Positions 16,284-24,930 are shown, counted from the first letter of the stretch. The stretch: 54,369 nt of DNA from Candidatus Moranbacteria bacterium RIFOXYB1_FULL_43_19 (GCA_001784875.1 MFSH01000009.1:1-54369); one strand, 5' to 3'. Notes: generated from the letters alone by a model not told the origin. Made by a program: numbers and translations.

Positions 16284-16471
16284 TACCGCTACGGGGAATC
16301 GAACCCCGGTTAACGGACGTGCCCCGCACCAATTTTAGTAGCCCCTAGGGGAATCGAACCCCTGTTAACGGATTGAAAACCCGTTGTCCTAACCACTAGA
16401 CGAAGGGGCCTTGTGGAATTGGTGCGGGGTTGAACAAAAACCCGCTGTCCTGACCACTAGACGATAGCGGC
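16284..16471 (-). pseudogene. Interrupted tRNA-Glu-like copy enclosing an intact tRNA-Glu
   Basis: The minus-strand 5' part (16471-16430) has acceptor GCCGCTA, D-arm GTCT/GGAC and half an anticodon arm (GCGGG). The 3' part (16321-16284) has TCCGT, the T-arm CGGGG/CCCCG with TTCGATT, acceptor TAGCGGT and discriminator A. The halves pair across the gap. The 108-nt insert (16429-16322) interrupts the anticodon loop and is bounded by CCCCGCACCAATT and its exact complement AATTGGTGCGGGG. The exact loop of a joined product cannot be fixed. It could be a dead copy or an intron-containing gene. Confidence 0.6.
16339..16410 (-). tRNA. tRNA-Glu(TTC)
   Basis: This is a complete cloverleaf with acceptor GGCCCCT/AGGGGCT (G1-T72 pair), D-arm GTCT/GGAC, anticodon loop TTTTCAA (anticodon TTC) and T-arm GGGG/CCCC with TTCGATT. 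It lies inside the insert of the interrupted tRNA-Glu copy, on the same strand. Confidence 0.92.
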
Positions 16472-16586
16472 ATCGATGCCTCAAAGGCAATAATACTGAT
16501 AAAATTTGATTTAGTCAATCGGTGTTTACATTTTTCCTTTTATAATGCTACAATCCTTTTGTTGTTAATAGCTCAAAAGCAAGATT

Positions 16587-18185
16587 ATGTCCGGTGAAAA
16601 CAAGAGAAATTCTCATATAAATGAGCCAATTGCTGAATTTGTTGAAAAGCTGAAGCAGCAGATTGAAGCTGAAAAAAGGGGAGAAGAAAAGCGCGGGGAG
16701 GAAGACATTGAAGAAACAGGTGAAAGTATGGCTCTTCTCTATGAGAAAGTCCGAAATCTTATCGAATACAAAGATGACCATCTTATAAAAAGAAACGCCA
16801 TTGAGCGAATTTTAAAGCGCAATCTTCTCATAGAGCTCCGCCGGGAAAATTTCACCGAGCAGTTTTTAGAGGAACTGGCCATGAGCGGTTATCTTGAGAA
16901 AGGGGAAGTTGGCGAAAAATTGGAAACAAGGGTTTCAGAAGTAATCTCAAAATACCAAAAAGCTTCCGGGGCAATTTCGGGTTATGAAACGAAGAGATGG
17001 CTGGTCGGCATGGCTTCCTGCGAAATCGAAGAAATCCTGTTTCCCAACCCTTCGAGATTTGCTTTGGCGCGGGCAATGTATGAGACAGTGAAAGAAAAAA
17101 TTGAAATAAGAGGCGCGAGAAAGTCGTCAGGGGGCGGAAAAAATATCCAAATTTTTCTGGCTGTGGTCAGGTCAATTGCCAAGCCCGACAATGCTATGCT
17201 CAATTTCGTTCTTTTCAAGCTTTATCTCCCGCAGTGGTTCAAAGAAGATGTTTCAGACAGGGAATTGGCCGGAATGCTTTCCGGTCTCCCGGCGCTCATC
17301 CATTCAATCCAGGCAAAAATAGCCAGTCCTGTTTCAGTCAAAATCGGGGTGGCGCTCCGGAAATATGCCGTTTATTTCAATATTTTTTACGAAGCAGCGC
17401 TTCAAAACATTTCGAAAATTGAAAAGATACTCGGAAATCCCGATTCGCTGAACTTCGCCGTCCAGCTGTCGGCTTCCGAAGTGTATGATCGGGAGATGAA
17501 AAAATTCTGGAAAAGGGTGAAAAGAAGCCTTGTCTTTCTGGTGATAACAAAAATTTTTTTGGCTGTGGCAGTTGAGTATCCATTCGACCTTTATATTGTC
17601 GGTCAGGTCAGGGCGATTCCAATCATTATCAATCTTTTTCTTCCGCCGATTTACCTCCTTATTCTTTCAACGACCATTCGCCGTCCCAGCGATCAAAATT
17701 CTGCTCTTATTGCCAAAGGGGTTGAAGAAATTGCCTATGGCCGAGAAAAAAAGCCGATTGCTGAGATCCGGCTTCAGGAAATCGAAACTTTTTCCGATTG
17801 GGCGCTCAATTTATTCTTCATTCTCACTTATGGCATTTCGTTCGGATTGGTCATTTGGATCTTGAATATTTTGCATTTTAACTGGCTCGGAATTTTGATA
17901 TTCCTCTTTCTTTTCAGCGTGATAAATTTTTTCAACGCTCTGGTTCGCCAACCGGTGCGTGAGCTTCTGGTTGCCCGCGAGAAAGAAGGAATGGTCGGTA
18001 TGCTCATCGACACGCTTTCGATGCCGTTTGTGAGGATAGGGAAGTGGATGTCAATCAATTTTTCCCGCGTCAATGTTTTCATCTTTCTGTTTGATGTTAT
18101 AATAGAAGCGCCATTTAAGGTTGTGGTTCGTTTTATTCGGGAATGGGCCGGATTTATCCGGAGGAAGAAAGAAGAGGTGATTTAA
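16587..18185 (+). CDS. Conserved membrane protein of unknown function
   Basis: I do not recognise the family of this 532-aa protein. The first 300 residues are soluble, mostly helical and charged (a Lys/Glu-rich stretch at 20-45). The C-terminal part has about four to five membrane segments (about 311-330, 337-358, 404-450, and a weaker one near 495-505) ending in a basic tail FIRRKKEEVI. The start ATG follows a short spacer after the tRNA cluster. It is followed by a GT-C-like transferase on the same strand, so an envelope role is possible but not shown. Confidence 0.7.
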   Translation: MSGENKRNSHINEPIAEFVEKLKQQIEAEKRGEEKRGEEDIEETGESMALLYEKVRNLIEYKDDHLIKRNAIERILKRNLLIELRRENFTEQFLEELAMSGYLEKGEVGEKLETRVSEVISKYQKASGAISGYETKRWLVGMASCEIEEILFPNPSRFALARAMYETVKEKIEIRGARKSSGGGKNIQIFLAVVRSIAKPDNAMLNFVLFKLYLPQWFKEDVSDRELAGMLSGLPALIHSIQAKIASPVSVKIGVALRKYAVYFNIFYEAALQNISKIEKILGNPDSLNFAVQLSASEVYDREMKKFWKRVKRSLVFLVITKIFLAVAVEYPFDLYIVGQVRAIPIIINLFLPPIYLLILSTTIRRPSDQNSALIAKGVEEIAYGREKKPIAEIRLQEIETFSDWALNLFFILTYGISFGLVIWILNILHFNWLGILIFLFLFSVINFFNALVRQPVRELLVAREKEGMVGMLIDTLSMPFVRIGKWMSINFSRVNVFIFLFDVIIEAPFKVVVRFIREWAGFIRRKKEEVI

Positions 18186-18302
18186 AAAATCTCAAATTTC
18201 AAAACTCAAAAGTGTTGTGTCGCTTCGCGACAATTATTTTATAAAAAAGTTTACGAGCGGAGCAAGATCCAAAAATTTGACATTGGAGATTTGACTCTTG
18301 AC

Positions 18303-19994
18303 ATGATGAAGAAGCATTGGGACAAAATAGCTCTTGCAGTAATTGTTTTGCTCGCGATTGCTATAAGAATATACCACTTCCATGACTGGCTCTATTTTGC
18401 CATGGACCAGGGGCGGGACGCGAATTTGATCCGCAAAGCCGTTGAAAACGGAATTTCCCATTTGCCGCTTCTTGGGCCGCGGGCGGCGGGCACGTTCCTT
18501 CGCCTCGGGCCGGCTTTTTACTATTTCCAGTATATCTCCGCCAAAATATTCAATTCCACCGATCCGGCGGTTCTGGCTTATCCGGATCTTTTTTTTGGAA
18601 TTCTTTCTGTCCCTCTTTTCTTCTTCTTTCTGCGCTTATATTTTCAAAATACGATCTCGCTACTTATGGCGGCTCTTTTTGCTTTCAATTTCGTGGCTAT
18701 CCAGTATTCTCGTTTTGCCTGGAATCCGAATTCCGTTCTCTTCTGGACCCTTTTTTGCTTTATTGGAATTCTCAAATTGACGGATGAAACAAATGAAAAA
18801 AAGAAATATCTTTGGACAATTTGTTCGGCAACCGGACTGGCGATCGCAAGCCAGCTTCATTTCCTGGCCCTTTTTATTGTTTCGGGAACAATTCTTGTTT
18901 ATCTTGTCTGGTCAAGGCTGATTTTTCGCCTGGGCTGGAAAAAAATTATGCTTTCCATTTTCATAATTCTCCTTTTTTATGTTCCGGTGATAATCTCCGA
19001 TGTGGCAACAAAAGGGGATAACCTGAAACAATTTGTCTGGTCTTTTTTCAACAAGCCCCAGGAGCATTCACTGGTTGATAATTTTTTCACCAACGCTATC
19101 AGCCACAGCCAGCATTATTTTTTTATTCTTTCCTCCTATGCAAGCAAGACAGGAACATTTTCACTCTGGGGAGGCTTTGCCTTGATATGTTTTGGGCTGT
19201 TTTATCTTTGGAAAAAATATTCTGGCGAAAAAAATATGGCCAAAAAAAATTTTTTTAGGCTTGTCGTTGTCTGGTTTCTTGTTTCCTTCCTCGTTCTTTT
19301 GCCTTTCGCTTTTCAGATTCTTGAGATCAAATCCCGTTTTTTCTTTTCCTCTTTCTTTTTGCCGTTTATTTTTTTTGCGTTTGGAGTGGAATGGATTTTC
19401 AACAGTCGACTAAAAAAAAAGCTAGCTATGCCTTTGGTCTTCTTAGCGGGAGCAACCATTCTGGCGCTTAATGTCGAGGCGGCATCAACTTGGTTCTCCG
19501 GATTTTCCGGCAATCAACGCCAGAGCTTTACAATGGAGCGCAATCTTTTTGTGAAGCAGACGGCGGGTTTCACCCTTGCGAATATCCAAGAACTGGCGAA
19601 ATATTTGATCTTTCGCACAACGAACGAAAAGAAAAAAATATATATTTTGGGAAATATGGATTACCGGGTCCCGGTCGAATATTTTTTGAAAAGGGAAAAA
19701 CCGCCGATTGATTATGGAAAAATTTCGCTCAAATGTCGCGATCCGGAAATGCTATATTTCGCAATCACATCCGTATCGGGCGGATGCCAGTCGATTCCCT
19801 CAAAATATTTTGCGATATTCGAAGCTGTTCGGGCTAAGGCTTTCGGAGGCCTGATGGTCTGCGAGCTAAAGCTCAAAAATGATTTGCCCGAATACGAAAA
19901 AAAGAAAAAAGAGAAGAAGGATGAGGAAAGCAGCAGCGAAGACAAAAAGCCGGCGCCGAAAAGGACAGAGAGGGTGAAGTGGGGAGATTTATAA
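18303..19994 (+). CDS. GT-C fold membrane glycosyltransferase (PMT/ArnT-like)
   Basis: A multi-spanning protein (about 563 aa) with an N-terminal membrane segment, then FAMDQGRDANLIRKAV containing the acidic residues of the first extracytoplasmic loop typical of the GT-C superfamily (PMT_2/ArnT), and about ten further hydrophobic segments. Such enzymes transfer sugars from polyprenyl phosphate donors to proteins or lipids outside the membrane. The C-terminus is a charged Lys/Glu tail. The ATG at 18303 or 18306 is preferred to an upstream TTG. The next genes include another glycosyltransferase, which fits surface glycan synthesis. Confidence 0.75.
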   Translation: MMKKHWDKIALAVIVLLAIAIRIYHFHDWLYFAMDQGRDANLIRKAVENGISHLPLLGPRAAGTFLRLGPAFYYFQYISAKIFNSTDPAVLAYPDLFFGILSVPLFFFFLRLYFQNTISLLMAALFAFNFVAIQYSRFAWNPNSVLFWTLFCFIGILKLTDETNEKKKYLWTICSATGLAIASQLHFLALFIVSGTILVYLVWSRLIFRLGWKKIMLSIFIILLFYVPVIISDVATKGDNLKQFVWSFFNKPQEHSLVDNFFTNAISHSQHYFFILSSYASKTGTFSLWGGFALICFGLFYLWKKYSGEKNMAKKNFFRLVVVWFLVSFLVLLPFAFQILEIKSRFFFSSFFLPFIFFAFGVEWIFNSRLKKKLAMPLVFLAGATILALNVEAASTWFSGFSGNQRQSFTMERNLFVKQTAGFTLANIQELAKYLIFRTTNEKKKIYILGNMDYRVPVEYFLKREKPPIDYGKISLKCRDPEMLYFAITSVSGGCQSIPSKYFAIFEAVRAKAFGGLMVCELKLKNDLPEYEKKKKEKKDEESSSEDKKPAPKRTERVKWGDL

Positions 19995-20105
19995 AACTTA
20001 AAGCGAAAATCTAAAATTTAAAAACAAAATCGAAAAGATGAAAAGTTTTGAATTTTTAGCCGTTATATTTCGTTTTTCGATTTAAATTTTTAGATGGAGG
20101 ACAAA
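19995..20105. repeat. AT-rich self-complementary spacer
   Basis: Word-repetitive DNA (AAATCTAAAATTTAAAA and, further on, TTTCGATTTAAATTTTTAG) that can fold back on itself lies between the transferase and the esterase gene; no gene is seen. Confidence 0.55.
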
Positions 20106-20114
20106 AAATTCTAG

Positions 20115-20942
20115 ATGAAAAATAAGCATTCCTTTTTGCTAAAAGGTAACAATAACATCGGTGTTTTGCTGCTCCACGGCTGGACTTCTCCGCCCGAAGA
20201 ATTTTTGCCACTCGCCAAATATTTGAATTCTTTCGGCTATACGGTTTCAGCGCCGCTTCTCCGCGGACACGGAACAAAGCCCGAGGACTTGCTGGGAGTA
20301 AAATGGGAAGACTGGCTTGAGGATAGCCGGAAGGCTCTTGAAGAGCTGAAAAAAACTTTGTCTCTCACCACAGCCGTGGTCAGAAATGACGCAGATGAAG
20401 ACCTTACTCGTGGCCAAAATGGAATGTCTGTGGCTAGGGATGAGACAAAAATTTTTGTCGGCGGAATTTCGATGGGCGGGAATTTATCGATGATGTTGTC
20501 CGGAGATGACAGTGTCGCGGGGATTTTGGCGATGGGGCCTTCAGTGAAGTTTCGTTTCCACAAGCTGGATAAACTGGTTATAGCTTTCATGGGGCTTACC
20601 AAAGTATACAGAAAAAAATATTATCCTCCCTGGGTCAGGAAAAAAATGGGGAAGCGCGATGTTTATATGTACTATCCAGTTGAAAGCGCGAAAGAAGTCA
20701 TGAAACTGGCTGACGAAACCAGGAAATATTTGCCGGCCGTCATAAAACCTATTCTTATTATGCAATCGACAAGCGATCACATGGTCTCAAAAAGGTCACC
20801 GCAAATAATCGCCGACGGCGTGAAATCAAAAATCAAAGAAATTTTCTGGATCGAAAACGCCTATCATGTTTTTGCGGAGAAAAAGGAAGTTTGGGAGAAA
20901 ATCGGAGAGTTTATCAAAAAAATCCTAAGCGCTAAATCCTAA
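20115..20942 (+). CDS. Alpha/beta hydrolase, carboxylesterase/monoglyceride lipase-like
   Basis: A 275-aa serine hydrolase of the Est30/esterase type. It has LLLHGWTSPPEEF (oxyanion region), RGHGTKPEDL, the nucleophile elbow GISMGG (S119), the acid in STSDHMV and the catalytic histidine in AYHVF. Residues about 82-111 (TTAVVRNDADEDLTRGQNG and onward) form an extra segment directly before the beta-strand leading to the nucleophile. It is encoded by DNA whose ends are partly complementary (about 20359-20450) and may be an inserted element. Substrate is unknown. Confidence 0.85.
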   Translation: MKNKHSFLLKGNNNIGVLLLHGWTSPPEEFLPLAKYLNSFGYTVSAPLLRGHGTKPEDLLGVKWEDWLEDSRKALEELKKTLSLTTAVVRNDADEDLTRGQNGMSVARDETKIFVGGISMGGNLSMMLSGDDSVAGILAMGPSVKFRFHKLDKLVIAFMGLTKVYRKKYYPPWVRKKMGKRDVYMYYPVESAKEVMKLADETRKYLPAVIKPILIMQSTSDHMVSKRSPQIIADGVKSKIKEIFWIENAYHVFAEKKEVWEKIGEFIKKILSAKS

Positions 20943-21050
20943 GCTCTAAACAATATCAAATGACCAAAAAAAAATTAAAAATTTTTACTTTTTTATTTTT
21001 TAGTTTTGAATTTATTTAGAATTTAGATATTAGGATTTAGAATTTGATAT
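20943..21050. repeat. AT-rich self-complementary spacer, CTAAACAATATCAAA family
   Basis: The spacer carries CTAAATCCTAAGCTCTAAAC and, after an A/T-rich centre, an inverted echo (ATTAGGATTTAGAATTTG). The motif CTAAACAATATCAAA recurs in the gatA spacer at about 46439-46453. No gene is seen. Confidence 0.65.
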
Positions 21051-21051
21051 T

Positions 21052-22236
21052 ATGCGTATCGCTATTTTCACCAACAACTACCTCCCAAATCCCTATGGCG
21101 TTTCGGGGTCAGTCGAAAGTTTTCGGAAGGAATTTGAGCGGGCAGGCCACGAAGTCTATGTTTTTGCGCCGTGCTGGAAGGGCTACGCGGACAAAAATCC
21201 GCGGGTTTTTCGCTACCCGGCGGTCGAAACGAACGTGAAAATAAAATTTCCTCTTGCAATTCCATATTCCCGGAAAATTTCCAGTTTCCTAAGAAAACTC
21301 GATCTGGACATCATTCATTCCCAGCATCCGAATCTTTTGGGCTCGGCGGCAATGCGCTGGGCGAAGAAAAAAAATATCCCGCTTGTTTTCACCTGGCACA
21401 CGCTCTACGACCAGTATGCCCACTTTGCTCCTTTTGTCCCGCGGCGGCTGGCTGCCTGGTGGACAATCCGGAACGCCAGAAATTTTGCCAATCGCTCGGA
21501 CGTGGTGATCACGCCCACGCCGTCTGTTATCGAAATAATCCGCAAATGGGGAGTGGCGAACAACAATATCACATCTGTTCCGACAGGGGTTGAGGAAGAG
21601 CAATTCGCGAGTCCCGATCGGTCAGGTATCCGAAAAAAATACAATATAAAGGACAGTGAAATTTTGCTTTTTGTCATGACGCGGCTGACGGATGAAAAAA
21701 ATGTTGAGTTTTTAGTTGAAGCAGTTCTGCCTATTCTCAAGAAAAATGATCGGACAAAATTTATGATTTGTGGAGAGGGGAGTTTGAAAGAAGTTCTGAA
21801 AAAAAAAGTTTTTGACGCAGAAGTTGAAGATAAGGTGATTTTTGTCGGTATTGTTTCCGAAAGCGAAAAGAAAGACTACTATGCTGCGGGAGATATTTTT
21901 GTCTACGCCTCGAAATCGGAAACGCAAGGAATGATTCTTACCGAAGCGATGTATTTGGGACTTCCTGTTGTGGCTGTGCGGGCGACGGGGGTGAAAGATA
22001 TTGTCGAAGACGGGAAAACGGGATTTTTAGTAAGGGAAAATAAAAAAGAATTTGGTGACGCTGTGCAGAAGCTTATAGATGATGAAAATCTACGCGAAAA
22101 ATTTGGCGAGGTAGCAAAAAGAGTAGCGAAAGAAAAATATACTTCTTCAATTTGCGCAAAAAAAATGCTGGAAGTTCATAAAAAGGCGATCGCGGATTTT
22201 TCCAAGACTAAGTCTTGGAAAAATCCTCAGACTTAG
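21052..22236 (+). CDS. GT4 family glycosyltransferase
   Basis: This 394-aa GT-B enzyme has the N-terminal acceptor domain signature MRIAIFTNNYLPNPYGVSGSV and the donor-domain motif SKSETQGMILTEAMYLGLPVVA (about 283-304) with the EX7E-type glutamates. It resembles glucosyl- or mannosyl-diacylglycerol transferases and phosphatidylinositol mannosyltransferases, likely working at the inner face of the membrane on glycolipid or surface glycan. A pale downstream gene partner is the DNA glycosylase 12 nt away. Confidence 0.9.
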   Translation: MRIAIFTNNYLPNPYGVSGSVESFRKEFERAGHEVYVFAPCWKGYADKNPRVFRYPAVETNVKIKFPLAIPYSRKISSFLRKLDLDIIHSQHPNLLGSAAMRWAKKKNIPLVFTWHTLYDQYAHFAPFVPRRLAAWWTIRNARNFANRSDVVITPTPSVIEIIRKWGVANNNITSVPTGVEEEQFASPDRSGIRKKYNIKDSEILLFVMTRLTDEKNVEFLVEAVLPILKKNDRTKFMICGEGSLKEVLKKKVFDAEVEDKVIFVGIVSESEKKDYYAAGDIFVYASKSETQGMILTEAMYLGLPVVAVRATGVKDIVEDGKTGFLVRENKKEFGDAVQKLIDDENLREKFGEVAKRVAKEKYTSSICAKKMLEVHKKAIADFSKTKSWKNPQT

Positions 22237-22248
22237 ACCTGGGTTAAT

Positions 22249-22815
22249 ATGCGAAAAAATATTCTTCCCCGTAAATTCTATTCCCGAAATACGTTGAAGG
22301 TTGCCCGAGAACTCCTCGGCTGTTTTTTGATTCGGGAGTATCGTGGGAAAATTTGGCGGGGGATGATCACGGAAACTGAAGCCTACCATGGTGAGGACGA
22401 TTTAGCCTCTCATGCCTCGTGCGGGCGCACGGCGCGTACAGAAATCATGTATGGCGAGTCGGGCTGTGCCTATGTCTACATGATCTACGGTATGTACCAT
22501 TGCTTAAATGTTGTCACCGAAAAAAAAGATTTCCCCGCGGCGGTTTTGATACGCAGCGCAAAAATCTTTAGACGTCCGACGCCTAAAAAAACAAAGATAT
22601 CGGACGTCTATCTGGACGGTCCCGGAAAACTCTGTAAATTCTTGAAAATCGATCGGAAACTGAACAAGTGGGACCTGACAAAAGGAGAGAAACTTTGGAT
22701 TGAACGACCCGCCCAAAATTGCGCCAAGCGGAATATTGTGGCGGGCAGGCGAATCGGCGTTGACTACGCCCAGCACTGCCGGGAATATTTGTGGAGATTT
22801 TCAATCAATTTATAA
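22249..22815 (+). CDS. 3-methyladenine DNA glycosylase, AAG/MPG family
   Basis: This 188-aa base-excision enzyme removes alkylated purines. Family segments present in order are FYSRNTLKVARELLGC, ITETEAYHGEDDLASHASCGRT (catalytic Glu region), MYGESGCAYVYMIYGMYHCLNVVTE, AAVLIRSA and DGPGKLCKFLKID. The length matches bacterial members. It starts 12 nt after the glycosyltransferase, so the two may share a transcript. Confidence 0.93.
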   Translation: MRKNILPRKFYSRNTLKVARELLGCFLIREYRGKIWRGMITETEAYHGEDDLASHASCGRTARTEIMYGESGCAYVYMIYGMYHCLNVVTEKKDFPAAVLIRSAKIFRRPTPKKTKISDVYLDGPGKLCKFLKIDRKLNKWDLTKGEKLWIERPAQNCAKRNIVAGRRIGVDYAQHCREYLWRFSINL

Positions 22816-22873
22816 TCATTTCAAGGCTTATAAAAGGTATATTTCCGCTGTGTTTCATGAAACATTCCGACTA

Positions 22874-22902
22874 TTGACAGGAGTGTTTTATTTTGATATA
22901 AT
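22874..22902 (+). promoter_or_regulatory. Consensus sigma70 promoter
   Basis: TTGACA (22874-22879) and TATAAT (22897-22902) are separated by exactly 17 nt. It would drive a leader of more than 200 nt ahead of the small exported protein at 23136. The leader contains a perfect 22-nt palindrome at 23042-23063 and no convincing gene. Confidence 0.85.
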
Positions 22903-23135
22903 CACCCGTTGGAATGAACAACCGAGAAATTTTGCGGGGAGAATGATGGAGGGGAGAGAAGAAAGGGGAAATGATAATAGGCTATTAGTTATTTCAATAA
23001 CATTGCCTTAAATATCAGATTATCAAAAACTCTTCTTCATCATTCTCTTCTCGAGAAGAGAATAGTTCATTGAAGAAATAAACCGGATCCATGCGGATTC
23101 CGGAAAAAATTAGAACGAATTTAAGGAGCGAAAAG

Positions 23136-23537
23136 ATGAAAAGAATGCTTATCGTGGTTATGGTCGCCGTGATTTTATCCGGCATAGTTATTGAAATCTC
23201 TCATGCGGCTGAAAAGAGTGCGATGGCCAGTTTTTCGTACAGATGCGACCTGGAAAAGAGTTCCCAGCTCCTGCTGTTCGCTTTCAAACCGGAGCTTAAG
23301 AAGAGGGGTTGGGCCATCGTCGATGAGCTTCAGAAGTTGGGGTGGAAAAAAAAGAAGCTCGGAAACTTCAGTTATAGCTCCGATTTCTCTTCAAACATCA
23401 GGGACGTTGATATGACAGAGGTAAACGGGAAACTTGCTCTCCGGGTCAATCGTATAATGATGCTTTCGCTGCAAAAAAGCGATGGATCATTGGAGACGCC
23501 GGAGGAAATTGCAAAGATTATCAACAAATTATTTTAG
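23136..23537 (+). CDS. Small exported protein of unknown function
   Basis: The chosen ATG has AAGGAG 8 nt upstream; an in-frame ATG 15 codons earlier would spoil the signal peptide. The protein (133 aa) starts MKRMLIVVMVAVILSGIVIE and has a cleavage-like ISHAAEK. The mature part is basic with no recognised domain. It is the first gene after a consensus promoter, with two hairpins before the next gene. Confidence 0.7.
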   Translation: MKRMLIVVMVAVILSGIVIEISHAAEKSAMASFSYRCDLEKSSQLLLFAFKPELKKRGWAIVDELQKLGWKKKKLGNFSYSSDFSSNIRDVDMTEVNGKLALRVNRIMMLSLQKSDGSLETPEEIAKIINKLF

Positions 23538-23581
23538 CGGCCACCGGCCAATATTCCAGCAACGTTCCGGTAAGCAATCAA

Positions 23582-23662
23582 GGGCAGGGAACCATCATGG
23601 TTTCCCTGCCTCCTCATCCGAATTCGTTATTGCGTAATCGTTGATAGCGAATTCAGATGAGG
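23582..23662. repeat. Two consecutive intergenic hairpins
   Basis: The first (23582-23610) pairs GGGCAGGGAACCAT with ATGGTTTCCCTGCC (one extra T). The second (23612-23662) pairs CCTCATCCGAATTCG with CGAATTCAGATGAGG (one mismatch). Neither has a good T-run. They may limit read-through or protect mRNA ends. Confidence 0.75.
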
Positions 23663-23698
23663 GGTCAAAATTCTTTGAAAACAAGAGGACGAAACGAC

Positions 23699-23980
23699 AT
23701 GAATTCCAACAAATTTTTTGCTCTTTTTGGTGCGGTTATTTGCGCCGCAGTGGTTGCGATTTTAGGCTGGGTTGCATCTCTGTCGTTACAAGAAGTCTGG
23801 GTTTATACGGTTCGTCTCGAGCTGGGCATTGATGACTATCCATTTGGTGGCCAGCTGCTGGATCTTCTTTTGAGGATCATCGGATTTTTGATTGTAGCAG
23901 CTTTCTTCTCTGTGTTTCTGGGAGGCTTTATTAATCTGATAAAACGCTATATCAACCTTGAAAAAGAGGTGAAAGTATGA
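23699..23980 (+). CDS. Small membrane protein of unknown function
   Basis: Start MNSNKFFALFG follows GAGGA about 12 nt upstream. The 93-aa protein has two membrane segments (about 5-28 and 55-80) and a basic, charged tail. It overlaps the next gene by 4 nt (ATGA at 23977), implying coupled translation. No family was recognised. Confidence 0.7.
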   Translation: MNSNKFFALFGAVICAAVVAILGWVASLSLQEVWVYTVRLELGIDDYPFGGQLLDLLLRIIGFLIVAAFFSVFLGGFINLIKRYINLEKEVKV

Positions 23981-24270
23981 AAAAGATTAGCTTGATACTA
24001 GTGGCAATGGCGCTGGTTCTGGCAATGGCGGCCGTAGCGCTGGGGCAGACCCGCGATTTCCACAAGAATCACCCTGAATTGAGGGCAGAAGAGATCTTTA
24101 TCGGAAACTTTACTGCCCGGGAGGTTGGTGAAATTCGATGGAAAACGAAGCGGATGGGTGAGAAGGCCTTAAATCGGGACGGTGTTCCCATCAGCAATCT
24201 CGGATGGCAGGGGGGATATCCTGTATTCGTGCAAAAATCCGAGTTGATGGAAGCAGGCGTCGATCCCTGA
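23977..24270 (+). CDS. Small exported protein of unknown function
   Basis: A 97-aa protein with a textbook signal peptide (MKKISLILVAMALVLAMAAV, cleavage near ALGQT). The mature domain of about 73 aa includes NFTAREVGEIRWKTKRMGEKA. AAAGAGGTGAAAGT before the ATG is a good Shine-Dalgarno. It is translationally coupled to the membrane protein upstream and followed by a terminator. Function is unknown. Confidence 0.7.
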   Translation: MKKISLILVAMALVLAMAAVALGQTRDFHKNHPELRAEEIFIGNFTAREVGEIRWKTKRMGEKALNRDGVPISNLGWQGGYPVFVQKSELMEAGVDP

Positions 24271-24305
24271 CCATCTTAAAAAAGAAGTCTCGCCCAAGGC
24301 GGGGG

Positions 24306-24343
24306 ACCGGGAGTCGAGTCAAAATTCGGCGCCCGGTTTTTTA
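24306..24343 (+). terminator. Terminator of the small-protein operon
   Basis: Stem ACCGGG/CCCGGT with a loop of about 20 nt is followed by six T residues. Confidence 0.75.
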
Positions 24344-24364
24344 TTTCTAAAATTATGATATTTC

Positions 24365-24401
24365 AAAAACAGCTCGGCGCAAAACTCGCGGCTGTTTTTT
24401 T
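24365..24401. terminator. Bidirectional hairpin terminator
   Basis: AAAAACAGC and GCTGTTTTTTT enclose a GC-rich loop. It can end both the + strand small-protein transcript and the minus-strand TrpR-like gene. Confidence 0.7.
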
Positions 24402-24415
24402 GTTCACCTAATAAT

Positions 24416-24441
24416 GCTACAATGCTCTAGAGTATTGTAGC
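24416..24441. promoter_or_regulatory. CTAG-centred palindrome 1 (putative operator)
   Basis: A 26-nt palindrome with one mismatched pair has core CAATGCTCTAGAGTATTG. It lies 30 nt beyond the stop of the TrpR-like gene and shares its core with the palindrome in front of that gene. Confidence 0.7.
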
Positions 24442-24471
24442 AGATGTTAGCGATTCTGGAAATTATTAAAG

Positions 24472-24900
24472 TTAAAGATCAATCTTTTTCACCATATTCC
24501 ATAGCAAGAAATGTAGGGGATATTTTTTGCGAAGATGTTTCATCGAAAAAGGCAAAGCAGGTTCATGCTCAGTGAATTTCTTTTCTTGTTTTTTATGTCT
24601 TTTGATAATTTCTCTATAGCCCCCAAAACCCTGATTAAGCCAACGCTCAACGGAAACTATTGTAGTGAAACCAACCTTGAGTTTGGTTTGTATGTCTCTA
24701 TACGCATATCCCTCAAGAAGCATTTTCGCAATTTGAAGACGCCTGGAAACCATCACTGTTTCCGAAAGGGTGAGCAGGTCTTTGAAAAATTGCTTCACCT
24801 CGTCGCGATTTTTGAGAAGTGCGATCATATCATATAATTCTCCCAAGAATTTCTTCTTTTCAATTTCAGTAAGACTTTGATATCTTACTCTTCCTCCCAT
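24472..24900 (-). CDS. TrpR/YerC family transcriptional regulator
   Basis: This 142-aa protein has the TrpR-fold arrangement: LYDMIALLKNRDEVKQFFKDLLTLSETVMVSRRLQIAKML, then the helix-turn-helix AYRDIQTKLKVGFTTIVSVERWLN (about 68-91). It is closest to YerC/YecD-type proteins and not to tryptophan-binding TrpR, with a C-terminal extension of about 40 residues. Two palindromes with the same CTCTAGAG centre flank the gene. TrpR operators are also centred on CTAG, so autoregulation is likely. Ligand unknown. Confidence 0.82.
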   Translation of the reverse strand: MGGRVRYQSLTEIEKKKFLGELYDMIALLKNRDEVKQFFKDLLTLSETVMVSRRLQIAKMLLEGYAYRDIQTKLKVGFTTIVSVERWLNQGFGGYREIIKRHKKQEKKFTEHEPALPFSMKHLRKKYPLHFLLWNMVKKIDL

Positions 24901-24930
24901 TTTTTTGGCTTAGTGTTTATATCTATCTTG

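Noticed and set aside
22249-24270. Recoded UGA (as in Gracilibacteria)
   Set aside because: UGA is used as a normal stop in many overlapping ATGA gene pairs, and no conserved protein reads through UGA.
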